The notes below the pieces were generated by a model. That model was not told where the DNA came from and made no database searches. It worked only from the letters and a program-made list of their open reading frames with translations. The position numbers were made by a program, and so were the translations under genes. From Oscillospiraceae bacterium (GTDB lineage Bacteria; Bacillota; Clostridia; Oscillospirales; Oscillospiraceae): a stretch of 13,619 nucleotides of DNA. Below, one piece after another: positions 1 through 6,518 of this stretch; position 1 is the first letter of the stretch; each line of letters opens with the position of its first letter. The DNA lies in contig JAEDNR010000049.1 of the NCBI GenBank assembly GCA_016302405.1, positions 1 to 13,619 on the forward strand, given 5' to 3'.

Positions 1-46
1 ATTCAATTTACAAGGTACAGGCGCTTCCCTCGCGGTCAGCTTGCAT

Positions 47-75
47 ATAATACCATGCGCTTCTTTATTTGTCAA
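47..75 (-). promoter_or_regulatory. Strong leftward sigma-A type promoter at window edge
   Basis: On the minus strand a perfect -35 TTGACA (75-70) is followed by a 17-nt spacer and the -10 TATTAT (52-47). The bases before the -10 are TGG, giving an extended -10. It lies just beyond the stop of the germination operon and points out of the window, so its gene is not visible. The leader (45 to 1) holds no start codon with a ribosome binding site. It ends in a CCTTGTAAATTGAAT stretch that resembles rRNA-operon leader or spacer sequence of Firmicutes. A stable-RNA operon to the left is therefore possible, but this is inference. Confidence 0.6.
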
Positions 76-83
76 GCGCTTTT

Positions 84-1031
84 TTATGATTTTTTTAAAT
101 TCTTTTTTCTTTTTTTCCATTTCCCAATCAGAGCCGCTGTCAAAGGTGCGAATACGAACATTATCACCGTTCCCGCAGGGACAAAACTGCCGGTTTTCGT
201 CCATTTTAAGAAGAATCCGGCGAACGAAGCCGAGGCGGTCAGCCACACAGGCCAGGCTGTTTGCGCTCCCGTCACGCTTTTTCCCCAATTTCCGCACAGA
301 TTTAAGCACCAACAGGCAAACACATAATAGCCCAGTGTCATACCTGCTGCTGCCAGACTTTCAAAGCGCTCCGCCACGCCCAGGAGCCTCACGCTTTTGC
401 TCAGCTCGTAAATTGCCGAATTCTGCGCTGCCGCAAAGGGGCCCGACAGAACCCCGGTCACTACCGCCGATACCCCTATTGTCAGAGCCAGCAGAAAAAG
501 CTTTGTCCCCGCGCCCTTACCGCCCAGGCAAACACCTGCCGCCGGCAGCAAAAGCACCGTCACCAAATCCGCATTGTCCATCCGCCAGTTTGGGCGAAGG
601 TTCTGCGTCCGCATATCCCAGACACCGGACAGCAGAACCGCTCCCAGCAGGCCAATGAGAAAAAAACGCATCAGATTTCCGGCACGCAGACTTTGTTCCT
701 CACCGCCCGCTGCCGTCCAGGCAGCAAGCAGAAGAATCGTTCCCGGAATTACGGGTGAATCCGATGGCCAGCAGTACAGCGTCCACTGCAGCGCCGCGCT
801 CAGAATTACCGTCAGCCAAACCCACCGTGCCACGTTGAGCCACTTGACTTCCGGCACGTCCAGTGCTTCCACGCCTGCGCATACCCCCAGGCACAGAACC
901 CCCAATGCGGCAGCGGTCAGCCAGGAACACCCGGATGCGGCCTGCATCACCGGCACAGCCAGCGCCGCAAGGAACCAAACGGCTCTATTCCTTTTGTCCG
1001 CCAACAAGCATCCATCTCCCCTCTTCCGCAT
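84..1031 (-). CDS. GerAB-like spore germination permease, compact form
   Basis: Likely the integral-membrane B subunit of a spore germinant receptor (APC-superfamily fold, inner spore membrane). The 315-residue product has about ten hydrophobic segments (near residues 18-33, 37-54, 70-87, 94-109, 121-138, 154-170, 177-197, 228-247, 258-276 and 282-303), matching GerAB topology. Between helices 7 and 8 the stretch around GVAERFESLA (218-227) resembles the conserved R-E loop of GerAB. It is shorter than typical GerAB proteins (about 360 residues), and the C-terminus is very basic. It is the last gene of a leftward operon and overlaps the stop of the preceding gene by 47 bp if ATG 1031 is used. 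A TTG at about 1007, preceded by GAGGGGAG, is a credible alternative start. The assignment rests mainly on topology and operon context. Confidence 0.6.
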   Translation of the reverse strand: MRKRGDGCLLADKRNRAVWFLAALAVPVMQAASGCSWLTAAALGVLCLGVCAGVEALDVPEVKWLNVARWVWLTVILSAALQWTLYCWPSDSPVIPGTILLLAAWTAAGGEEQSLRAGNLMRFFLIGLLGAVLLSGVWDMRTQNLRPNWRMDNADLVTVLLLPAAGVCLGGKGAGTKLFLLALTIGVSAVVTGVLSGPFAAAQNSAIYELSKSVRLLGVAERFESLAAAGMTLGYYVFACWCLNLCGNWGKSVTGAQTAWPVWLTASASFAGFFLKWTKTGSFVPAGTVIMFVFAPLTAALIGKWKKRKKNLKKS

Positions 1032-1455
1032 CCAGCACCGGAAGCTCTCCCTCTCCGGAAAAGAACCCCCGCAGGGTCAGGCCCGGGTTATGCGCCCGGA
1101 GGTACGCCGCTGTCGTTTCATCCGGCTTTTCCTCCGTAAGGCACACTTCCACCCCGGAGCGCAATACGCTTCGCAGCTGGGGTAAGTCCTCCAGCGCCTC
1201 CCGGGAAATCAGCGCGTAATCCGCCGTTTCCAAAAAAAGTTCTCCCGGCGCGCTCCGGCGCAGATCCTCCAAAGCGGAAATCACATCCGCTCCTTCGCCC
1301 CGGTCACCCATATCCGTTTCCAGCGCCACAGTATCTTCCTGCCGGGACAGGTACACCCACTGGGCAGGTCGCAGTTTTCCAATGTCCGTTCCCTGAAAAG
1401 GAGACAGCACGAGAATCAGTACCGCCGTCGCGGCCATAACAGGCCATTGCTTCAT
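985..1455 (-). CDS. Short GerAC-like germination protein, no lipobox
   Basis: A 156-residue protein with an N-terminal hydrophobic signal or anchor (about residues 4-18), then a soluble region. The pattern DIGKLRPAQWVYL, LETDMGDRGEG and ELFLETADYALIS resembles the N-terminal domain of GerAC-family proteins, the C subunit of germinant receptors. Usual GerAC proteins are lipoproteins of about 370-400 residues. This one is less than half that length and has no cysteine near the end of its hydrophobic segment, so it cannot be lipidated in the usual way. It starts inside the stop of the GerA-type gene (ATGA overlap, 1452-1455) and ends inside the GerAB-like gene, so the three are tightly coupled. 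The call relies on context plus motif similarity, and a family-specific unnamed protein is possible. Confidence 0.55.
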   Translation of the reverse strand: MKQWPVMAATAVLILVLSPFQGTDIGKLRPAQWVYLSRQEDTVALETDMGDRGEGADVISALEDLRRSAPGELFLETADYALISREALEDLPQLRSVLRSGVEVCLTEEKPDETTAAYLRAHNPGLTLRGFFSGEGELPVLDAEEGRWMLVGGQKE

Positions 1456-2888
1456 TTTTGATTCCTCCCATCCAGTGGATGCAGCCGCAGCGGACGGAAT
1501 TTTCTCAGGACCAGGCGATACCGGAGGATGGTACTGTCCCCGGTCTCATGAAACGGTGCCAGATACGCTACTTCCAGGCAGCGAAGCCCCGCCAGATGCA
1601 CAGTCAGCCCGATCAGCCCCGCCGTAACACCGAACAGCCCGGCGGCAGCGCCCAGCACCGCGATGGCAAACCGCCACACCCGGATGGCATTTGCCAGATC
1701 CCGGTTGGGCAGCACAAAGCCGCAGACGCCGGCAATACTCACAACGATCAGGGCTGCCGGAGAAATCAGCCTCGCCTCCACCGCCGCAGTCCCCACCACA
1801 ATGCCGCCGATGATGGACACCGACTGGCCAACGGCCTGGGGCAGATGGATGCCGGATTCCTGAAGCAGCTCAAAGGCAGCCAGCAGTCCCAGCACCTCCA
1901 GCACCGTGGAAAAGGGCACGTTTTCTTTGCTCTCAATGATGGACCGCAGCAATGGGAGGGGAATCATCTCCTGGTGAAAAACTGCCATAGATATATAGAA
2001 GCCAGGCAGCAGAAGGCTTATCAGCAGCGCACCGTACCGCAAAATGCGGATGCAGGAGGCGGAAACATAGTCCCTGCCCCGGTCCTCCGGGCTGTCCATG
2101 AGATACCCCAACTCCGCAGGCGCCAGATACCCCAGGGGCAGGCCGTCCACCAGCAGTCCCACCCGCCCCTCCAGCAGACCGCCGCAGAAGGTATCCGCCC
2201 GCTCGGTGTAGCGCATTAAGGGGAAGGCGGTCGCCCGGGAGCCGGTGACGTATTCCTCCACGGCGGAAGGGGAAAGAAAACCGTCAATGTCGATGGTGTC
2301 CAGCCGTTTTTTCATCCGCTCCACCAAAGACGGGTCCGTGATCCCTTTGATCCAGGCCACCGTCACATTGGTCAGGCTTCGGCGGCCCACCTTTGTTTCC
2401 TCCAGCCGCAGGTCGGGAGACCGCAGATGCCGCCGGATCAGGCTGGTATTGGTGCGCACCGTTTCCGTAAACGCATCCTTGGGGCCCTTGACGGTGTTTT
2501 CCACCTCCGGGGCGGACAGGCCCCGCTTCTCTCCGGTTTTGACCTCAAAGGCGATGGCCCCCGCGCCGGGAAACAGTACCACGCAGAAGCCGTTAACCAA
2601 CTTCAATGCGACGGTATCCAGGTCCTCACAGGGATCCGCCACACTATTATAAATACTTCCCGCCAAAGCCTGCTCATAAAGCGCCTGCATGGTGCTGCCG
2701 GACAGGTTGTCGGAGATTGGACGGATGACATACTCCGAGGTATCCGCCCCGGAGATCAGGCCGTCAATGGCATAGGCATAGAGGGTATGTCCGGAGCATT
2801 GCAGCTTCCGGACAATAAAGTCCCCCGCGTTTTCAAATATGGCCCGGATGTTTTCATCCGTCACAGCCCCGGGATACTTTTTTTCCAT
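1452..2888 (-). CDS. GerA-family spore germination protein
   Basis: A-subunit-type protein of a spore germinant receptor, or a SpoVAF-like relative, expected in the inner membrane of the endospore. The 478-residue length is normal for the family. The first 280 residues form the cytoplasmic domain and include the family hallmark GPKDAFTETVRTNTSLIRRH (135-154), followed by a K-R-S-x-T-x-V-x-V block near 167-178. About five hydrophobic segments follow, near 285-304, 327-343, 355-372, 376-394 and 405-433. The ending CLEVAYLAPF (437-446) corresponds to the conserved PYLAPF-type C-terminal motif. ATG 2888 is preceded by GGGAGGAAG, a good ribosome binding site. It heads the leftward operon with short C- and B-like partners. 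No convincing sigma-G promoter was found upstream. The family call is firm, the ligand unknown. Confidence 0.93.
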   Translation of the reverse strand: MEKKYPGAVTDENIRAIFENAGDFIVRKLQCSGHTLYAYAIDGLISGADTSEYVIRPISDNLSGSTMQALYEQALAGSIYNSVADPCEDLDTVALKLVNGFCVVLFPGAGAIAFEVKTGEKRGLSAPEVENTVKGPKDAFTETVRTNTSLIRRHLRSPDLRLEETKVGRRSLTNVTVAWIKGITDPSLVERMKKRLDTIDIDGFLSPSAVEEYVTGSRATAFPLMRYTERADTFCGGLLEGRVGLLVDGLPLGYLAPAELGYLMDSPEDRGRDYVSASCIRILRYGALLISLLLPGFYISMAVFHQEMIPLPLLRSIIESKENVPFSTVLEVLGLLAAFELLQESGIHLPQAVGQSVSIIGGIVVGTAAVEARLISPAALIVVSIAGVCGFVLPNRDLANAIRVWRFAIAVLGAAAGLFGVTAGLIGLTVHLAGLRCLEVAYLAPFHETGDSTILRYRLVLRKFRPLRLHPLDGRNQK

Positions 2889-2956
2889 GGCGGACTTCCT
2901 CCCAAAATGATTTCAGGAAGATTATTCCCGGAATGAACCGGAATATGACAGTGGGA

Positions 2957-2985
2957 TTGCATTTCTGCGTAAAAAATGCTATAGT
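2957..2985 (+). promoter_or_regulatory. Rightward promoter for the Nudix gene
   Basis: TTGCAT (2957-2962), a 17-nt spacer, then TATAGT (2980-2985), with TGC just before the -10 making an extended -10. Spacing is ideal and no other credible promoter is seen before the Nudix start. Transcription would begin near 2992, so the self-complementary element at 2995-3160 would form almost the whole 5' leader. Confidence 0.55.
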
Positions 2986-2994
2986 AGCAGCACC

Positions 2995-3160
2995 AGAGAA
3001 GCTCTGATTAAATTGGCGAGAGCTGGCAGCGAGAGATTTTGCTTTCTCAGAAAGCCTGGAAAATCGAGGAATACTGTATGTATTTCCGATTTTCCAAACT
3101 GCGCTGAGGAAGAAAAAGATCCGCTGCGTAAGCCCCAGACGATTTATTCAGAGATTCCCT
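2995..3160. mobile_element. 166-bp MITE-like element, full-length imperfect palindrome
   Basis: The termini are inverted repeats: AGAGAAGCTCTGATTAAAT (2995-3013) against the reverse complement of 3142-3160, AGGGAATCTCTGAATAAAT, with three mismatches in 19. Moving inward the arms keep matching loosely (GCAGCG, a T-rich stretch, CTCAG). They close in a strong stem between GGAAAATCG at about 3057-3065 and CGATTTTCC at about 3087-3095. It has no coding capacity. It sits between a promoter and the Nudix ribosome binding site. No clear target-site duplication is visible. It is probably a non-autonomous transposon-derived repeat, and the parent transposase family cannot be named from here. Confidence 0.6.
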
Positions 3161-3181
3161 TGCAGTAAAGGAAAGGTCGGA

Positions 3182-3802
3182 ATGTATATGAGCAGCGTGG
3201 GCAAGATTCAAAAAAGGACGGACAACCGTTTTCTGAACCTCTATGAACTGGAAGCCATCCACCGGGACGGCCGGGCAACCCCCTATTATATGGCGTCCCG
3301 GAATCCGAATCCGGAAACCCTGAAGGCCGTTACACACCACAACAAGCCTGACGGCGTGATTCTGTACGGTGTTTACGGTCCGGAAAAGGACCGGGTGGTG
3401 CTGATCCGGCAATACCGCTATCCTATCGGGGGCTTTGTCTATGAGTTCCCCGCCGGACTGGTGGAGCCGGGAGAGGACCTGCTGCAATCCGGCATCCGGG
3501 AAATGTTCGAGGAGACCGGGCTTTCCTTCACACCAATAGAAGCCGGCAGCCGGTCCAAGCCCTTTTTCATGAGCGTGGGCATGACCGACGAAAGCTGCGG
3601 AACCGTGTTCGGCTATTGCAGCGGCGAACCCACCAACTGCCATCAGGAGGCCAGTGAGGAAATTCAGGTAGTCATTGCTGACCGGACGGAATGCCGCCGT
3701 ATCCTCCGGGAGGAAAACGTGGCCCTCCCCTGCGCCTACATGCTGATGCACTTTATTGCGACCAAAGGGGATCCCCTGGATTTTCTGGAGGAAGCCTTAT
3801 GA
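3182..3802 (+). CDS. Nudix hydrolase, ADP-ribose pyrophosphatase type
   Basis: A 206-residue cytoplasmic Nudix enzyme, probably hydrolysing ADP-ribose or a related nucleoside diphosphate sugar to AMP plus a sugar phosphate. The Nudix box is perfect: G92, E98, R106-E107, E110-E111 and G113, read from GLVEPGE and REMFEETGL. The preceding RQYRYPIGGFVYEFPAG (76-92) is typical of the ADP-ribose pyrophosphatase branch. ATG 3182 follows GGAAAGG; a second ATG two codons on (3188) would also work. The stop overlaps the start of a broken acetyltransferase gene (TTATGA), suggesting an original two-gene operon. Substrate specificity is inferred from subfamily resemblance only. Confidence 0.9.
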   Translation: MYMSSVGKIQKRTDNRFLNLYELEAIHRDGRATPYYMASRNPNPETLKAVTHHNKPDGVILYGVYGPEKDRVVLIRQYRYPIGGFVYEFPAGLVEPGEDLLQSGIREMFEETGLSFTPIEAGSRSKPFFMSVGMTDESCGTVFGYCSGEPTNCHQEASEEIQVVIADRTECRRILREENVALPCAYMLMHFIATKGDPLDFLEEAL

Positions 3803-3900
3803 ACCTGGAAATCCGGGATATGCGTCCGGAGGACGCGGACAGCAAAGGCTACGTCCCTTTGGTTCTATTTCTCCTGGTAAATGATCGTTTAGCGCACTAA
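3799..3900 (+). pseudogene. 5' remnant of a GNAT acetyltransferase gene
   Basis: Starting at ATG 3799, overlapping the Nudix stop by 4 bp, the reading frame gives MNLEIRDMRPEDADSKGYV, a typical N-terminus of GNAT-family N-acetyltransferases (beta-1 strand, RPED, first helix). After GYV the resemblance ends. The frame continues through a short hydrophobic stretch into the 14-bp terminal repeat of the element at 3878 and stops at 3898-3900. No remaining acetyl-CoA-binding part of a GNAT domain is visible between 4122 and mnmE, so the 3' part has been lost rather than merely separated. Only about 19 residues are recognisable, which limits confidence. Confidence 0.5.
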
Positions 3901-4121
3901 CAGCGAACAATCGAATTCCCGGTCATTGCGAACCAGCGCGCACGCTGGTGTGGCAATCCCCATCGAAAGAAGAAAGTGGTCTCAATGACGAGGGAGATTC
4001 CCACACCAGTCTGAGGACTGGTTCGGAATGACATCTTAATTGATTAGTACCCTGCTGTACGTCGGAGATTCCCGCGCCAGTGCAGCTATCGAATCGCATT
4101 GGTCATATAAACGATCATTTA
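3878..4121. mobile_element. 244-bp MITE-like element 1 with 14-bp inverted ends
   Basis: Bounded by TAAATGATCGTTTA (3878-3891) and its exact reverse complement TAAACGATCATTTA (4108-4121). The terminal motif is itself nearly palindromic. It has no coding capacity. The interior holds a two-arm hairpin repeat (3922-4032) and part of a further arm (4064-4083). It sits where the GNAT gene breaks off and reaches to 66 bp upstream of mnmE. No clear target-site duplication is seen. The same ends recur around the element at 8631-8819. The region 3901-4187 holds no gene. Confidence 0.65.
3922..4032. repeat. Paired inverted hairpin repeat inside element 1
   Basis: Arm A (3922-3960) begins GTCATTGCGAACCAG. 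Arm B (3992-4032) read on the minus strand begins GTCATTCCGAACCAG, and both continue with CTGGTGTGG and AATC. Each arm also folds alone: ACCAGCG/CGCTGGT (3932-3938 with 3943-3949) and ACCAGT/ACTGGT (4005-4010 with 4017-4022). The two small hairpins and the outer pairing could form a cloverleaf. A partial third copy, GGAGATTCCCGCGCCAGTGC, lies at 4064-4083. GTCATTGCGA...GGCAATCC hairpins are a widespread class of bacterial intergenic repeat. Confidence 0.75.
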
Positions 4122-4187
4122 GCTGTCTTTCCCTAACCGCTACCATATAGCTGCCAATTTTCATTCAGCCCACAAAGGAGACTTCCC

Positions 4188-5549
4188 ATGTCACACACCA
4201 TCGCTGCCGTATCCACAGGCAATCAGGTTTCCGCCATCGGCATCCTCCGGCTTTCCGGGGATGACTGCATTGCCATTTCGGATAAGGTGTTTACCTTAAC
4301 TAACAAAAAAACTCTGTCCGATCTGCCGGACCGGCGTCTGAGTATAGGCTCCCTCCACGACAAGCAGGGCAGGGTCATAGACCAGTGCATGGCTGTGGTG
4401 TCCCGGGGGCCCCACAGTTACACCGGCGAGGACACCGTGGAATTTCATTGCCACGGCTCCCCCGCTGTACTGGCTGCTGGGCTCGAGGCCCTGTATCTGG
4501 CAGGGGCGCGGCCTGCTCAGCGGGGAGAATTCACCAAGCGGGCTTTCCTGAACGGGAAGCTGGACCTGACCCAGGCGGAAGCCGTGATTGACCTCATTGA
4601 GGCGGACACCGCCGATGCCGCCGCCAATGCCGCCGGACAGGTGGCAGGGCGTCTGCAAAAGAAGCTTGCCCCCATCTATGACAGCCTGGTGGATATTTGC
4701 AGCCATTTTCACGCGGTACTGGACTATCCGGACGAGGACATTGACGATTTTGGCCTGGAAAATTACAGCGGCACCCTCCGGAAAGACGCGAAAGCGCTTT
4801 ATGATCTTCTGCAGACCTACGGGCAGGGGCGGATTCTCCGGCAGGGCGTTTCCGCCGCCATTGTGGGACGGCCCAACGTAGGAAAATCCAGTCTCTTAAA
4901 CGCCCTCGCTGGCTGTGACCGGGTGATCGTCACGGACATTCCCGGCACCACCCGGGACACCGTGGAGGAAACCGTGATGGTGGGCTCCACCCGCCTGCGG
5001 CTGACGGACACCGCCGGAATCCGGGAAACCCAGGACGCTTTGGAAGCCATGGGTGTGGAACGTTCCCGCAGGGCTTTGGAGGAAGCGGACCTTGCAATTT
5101 TCGTGTGTGACGGCTCCGTGCCCATGACGGATGAAGACCGGCAGATCATTAATCTGTGCCTGGATGCTCCCAACGCCGTGGCTCTTATCAATAAATCCGA
5201 CCTTGGCAGCGCCGTAGCGCCCAGTGATCTGCCCTTTATGACCGTCATCCCCGTAAGCGCCGTGACAGGCGATGGCTTGGAGCAGCTGAGAGACGCGGTG
5301 GATGTTCTTTTTGCCGGACAGGTTCCCTGCGACGGCTCCATCCTCACAAACCCAAGGCAGTATGACGCCTGCCGCAGGGCCTATGAATCCATGCTCCGGG
5401 CTATGCAGGGTCTGAAGCTGGGGCAGACCCCCGACGCGGTGCTCACCGACGTGGAAGAAGCCATGGAAGCCATGGGGGAAGTTACCGGTGCCACGGTGCG
5501 GGAGGATATAACCGCAAGGATCTTTGAACGGTTCTGTGTAGGGAAATAA
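4188..5549 (+). CDS. mnmE: tRNA uridine-5-carboxymethylaminomethyl(34) synthesis GTPase MnmE
   Basis: MnmE works with MnmG (GidA) to modify the wobble uridine of certain tRNAs, using GTP, a folate one-carbon unit and FAD. At 453 residues it has the normal length. The N-terminal folate-binding domain (about 1-118) includes the TIAAVSTGNQVSAIGILRLSG start. The central GTPase domain shows the P-loop GRPNVGKS (227-234), the switch TT of PGTTRDT, DTAG and the NKSD guanine-specificity motif (about 335-338). The C-terminus is CVGK (450-453), matching the catalytic CxGK of the family. ATG 4188 follows AAAGGAGA. Nothing important appears to be missing. It stands alone here; mnmG, its frequent neighbour, is not in the window. 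Element 1 ends 66 bp upstream, so native promoter sequence may have been displaced. Confidence 0.98.
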   Translation: MSHTIAAVSTGNQVSAIGILRLSGDDCIAISDKVFTLTNKKTLSDLPDRRLSIGSLHDKQGRVIDQCMAVVSRGPHSYTGEDTVEFHCHGSPAVLAAGLEALYLAGARPAQRGEFTKRAFLNGKLDLTQAEAVIDLIEADTADAAANAAGQVAGRLQKKLAPIYDSLVDICSHFHAVLDYPDEDIDDFGLENYSGTLRKDAKALYDLLQTYGQGRILRQGVSAAIVGRPNVGKSSLLNALAGCDRVIVTDIPGTTRDTVEETVMVGSTRLRLTDTAGIRETQDALEAMGVERSRRALEEADLAIFVCDGSVPMTDEDRQIINLCLDAPNAVALINKSDLGSAVAPSDLPFMTVIPVSAVTGDGLEQLRDAVDVLFAGQVPCDGSILTNPRQYDACRRAYESMLRAMQGLKLGQTPDAVLTDVEEAMEAMGEVTGATVREDITARIFERFCVGK

Positions 5550-5556
5550 CCAAATG

Positions 5557-5570
5557 TGACAGAGCTGTTC
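5557..5570. promoter_or_regulatory. Candidate operator upstream of the Bce transporter operon
   Basis: TGACA-GAGC-TGTTC is a short inverted repeat (ACAG..CTGT core). It resembles the TnACA-N4-TGT layout I recall for BceR-type regulator sites. It lies about 56 bp upstream of the extended -10 at 5626. There is one copy, with imperfect outer bases, so this is a weak call. Confidence 0.25.
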
Positions 5571-5622
5571 GTTTTTCCCCGGAAGATGTAAGAAGAAGCG
5601 ATGGAAGCAAAGGGCAAGCCCA

Positions 5623-5631
5623 TGGTATCAT
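5623..5631 (+). promoter_or_regulatory. Possible extended -10 promoter for the transporter operon
   Basis: TGGTATCAT gives an extended -10 (TGn) and TATCAT at 5626-5631, 34 bp before the small ORF. No good -35 lies 16-18 bp upstream (GGAAGC at 5603-5608), which fits a promoter needing an activator, but may also mean it is not one. Confidence 0.35.
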
Positions 5632-5664
5632 AGCACCGTATCCGAAAGAAAGGAAAAACGTGCT

Positions 5665-5757
5665 ATGTCAAAGAACACCCTACTCTTAATTCTGCTTCTC
5701 ATCGCGGCACTTTTGCTGCGGAATAAAATCGCCACCCGGGGAGGAAATGAAAAATGA
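5665..5757 (+). CDS. 30-residue single-helix membrane microprotein
   Basis: ATG 5665, preceded by the purine-rich GAAAGAAAGGAAAAA, opens a 30-codon frame. The product has four polar residues, a hydrophobic helix (TLLLILLLIAALLL, residues 5-18), and a short basic tail (RNKIATRGGNEK). Its stop overlaps the start of the ABC ATPase gene (ATGA, 5754-5757), and the ATPase ribosome binding site GGGGAGGAA lies inside it, so the two would be translationally coupled. No known family is recognised. It could be an accessory subunit of the Bce transporter, a stress-response microprotein, or simply a coupling leader ORF. The helix, overlap and spacing are seen directly; the function is unknown. Confidence 0.55.
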   Translation: MSKNTLLLILLLIAALLLRNKIATRGGNEK

Positions 5758-6518
5758 GTCTTCTGATCGTATCCCATCTGAAAAAGGTCTACACCTCCCG
5801 CTTCGGCGGTCAGAGCGTGGAAGCCCTGCGGGATGTGAATTTCACCATTGAGGACGGGGAATTCGTCGCCATCATGGGTGAGTCCGGCTCCGGCAAAACC
5901 ACCCTCTTAAACATCCTCGCCGCTCTGGACCGGCCCACCTCCGGCCAGGTCATTCTGGATGGCCGGGATGTGGCATCCGTCCGGGAAAAGGACCTGACTA
6001 CGTTCCGGCGGGACAATCTGGGGTTTGTGTTTCAGGAGTTCAACCTGCTGGACACCTTTACCCTGGAGGATAACATCCTGCTCCCCATGGTGCTGGCAGG
6101 GATCCCCTACCCCCAAATGCAGGACGCTCTGGAGCCCATTGCCGCGAAGCTGGGCATCCTGAATCTATTGAAAAAATATCCCTACGAAGTCTCCGGCGGG
6201 CAGAAGCAGCGCTCAGCCGTGGCCCGGGCTCTTATTATGAAGCCCCGGCTGATCCTGGCAGACGAGCCCACCGGCGCTCTGGATTCCAAGTCCTCCGACG
6301 AGCTGCTGCGGGTCTTCGGCAGGGTCCACGACGGCGGTCAGACCGTACTCATGGTCACCCACTCCGTCAAAGCCGCAAGCTGTGCCGACCGGGTGCTGTT
6401 CATCAAGGATGGACAGGTATTTCACCAACTCTACCGGGGAGAGAGCTCCCATGAGCAGCTGTACCAGCGGATCTCCGATACCCTGACCCTGCTGCAGACG
6501 GGAGGGGAGGAAGGATGA
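5754..6518 (+). CDS. BceA-type antimicrobial-peptide ABC transporter ATPase
   Basis: Cytoplasmic ATPase of a MacB/Bce-class exporter. The 254 residues contain all the motifs: Walker A GESGSGKTT (42-50), Q-loop in FVFQEFNLLDTFT, signature VSGGQKQR, Walker B LILADEPTGALD, and the H-loop histidine in MVTHS. The Q-loop context and VSGGQKQR are typical of the LolD/BceA branch. The C-terminal extension after the H-loop (DGQVFHQLYRG) is also usual for BceA proteins. The start overlaps the microprotein stop and its own stop overlaps the permease start (ATGA, 6515-6518). With the permease and the regulator/kinase pair further right it forms a peptide-antibiotic sensing and resistance module, likely against cell-wall-active peptides such as bacitracin, nisin or host defensins. 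The actual substrate is not readable. Confidence 0.95.
   Translation: MSLLIVSHLKKVYTSRFGGQSVEALRDVNFTIEDGEFVAIMGESGSGKTTLLNILAALDRPTSGQVILDGRDVASVREKDLTTFRRDNLGFVFQEFNLLDTFTLEDNILLPMVLAGIPYPQMQDALEPIAAKLGILNLLKKYPYEVSGGQKQRSAVARALIMKPRLILADEPTGALDSKSSDELLRVFGRVHDGGQTVLMVTHSVKAASCADRVLFIKDGQVFHQLYRGESSHEQLYQRISDTLTLLQTGGEEG

Noticed and set aside
57..85. GCGCTT/AAGCGC hairpin followed by TTTTTT on the plus strand, terminator-like
   Set aside because: No plus-strand gene is visible to its left, and the right arm overlaps the -35 of a near-consensus leftward promoter, so I read it primarily as promoter sequence. It could still end an unseen rightward transcript.
41..658. 205-codon plus-strand frame opposite the GerAB-like gene
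   Set aside because: Pro/Arg/Ser-rich low-complexity translation typical of a shadow; the minus strand encodes a ten-helix protein in operon context.
2889..2956. Sigma-G promoter for the germination operon
   Set aside because: Looked for a GxATx / CATxxTA pair on the minus strand; only poor partial matches with unconvincing spacing were found.
4101..4111. TATAAA at the end of element 1 as an mnmE promoter
   Set aside because: No credible -35 at 16-18 bp upstream; A/T richness of the terminal repeat explains it.
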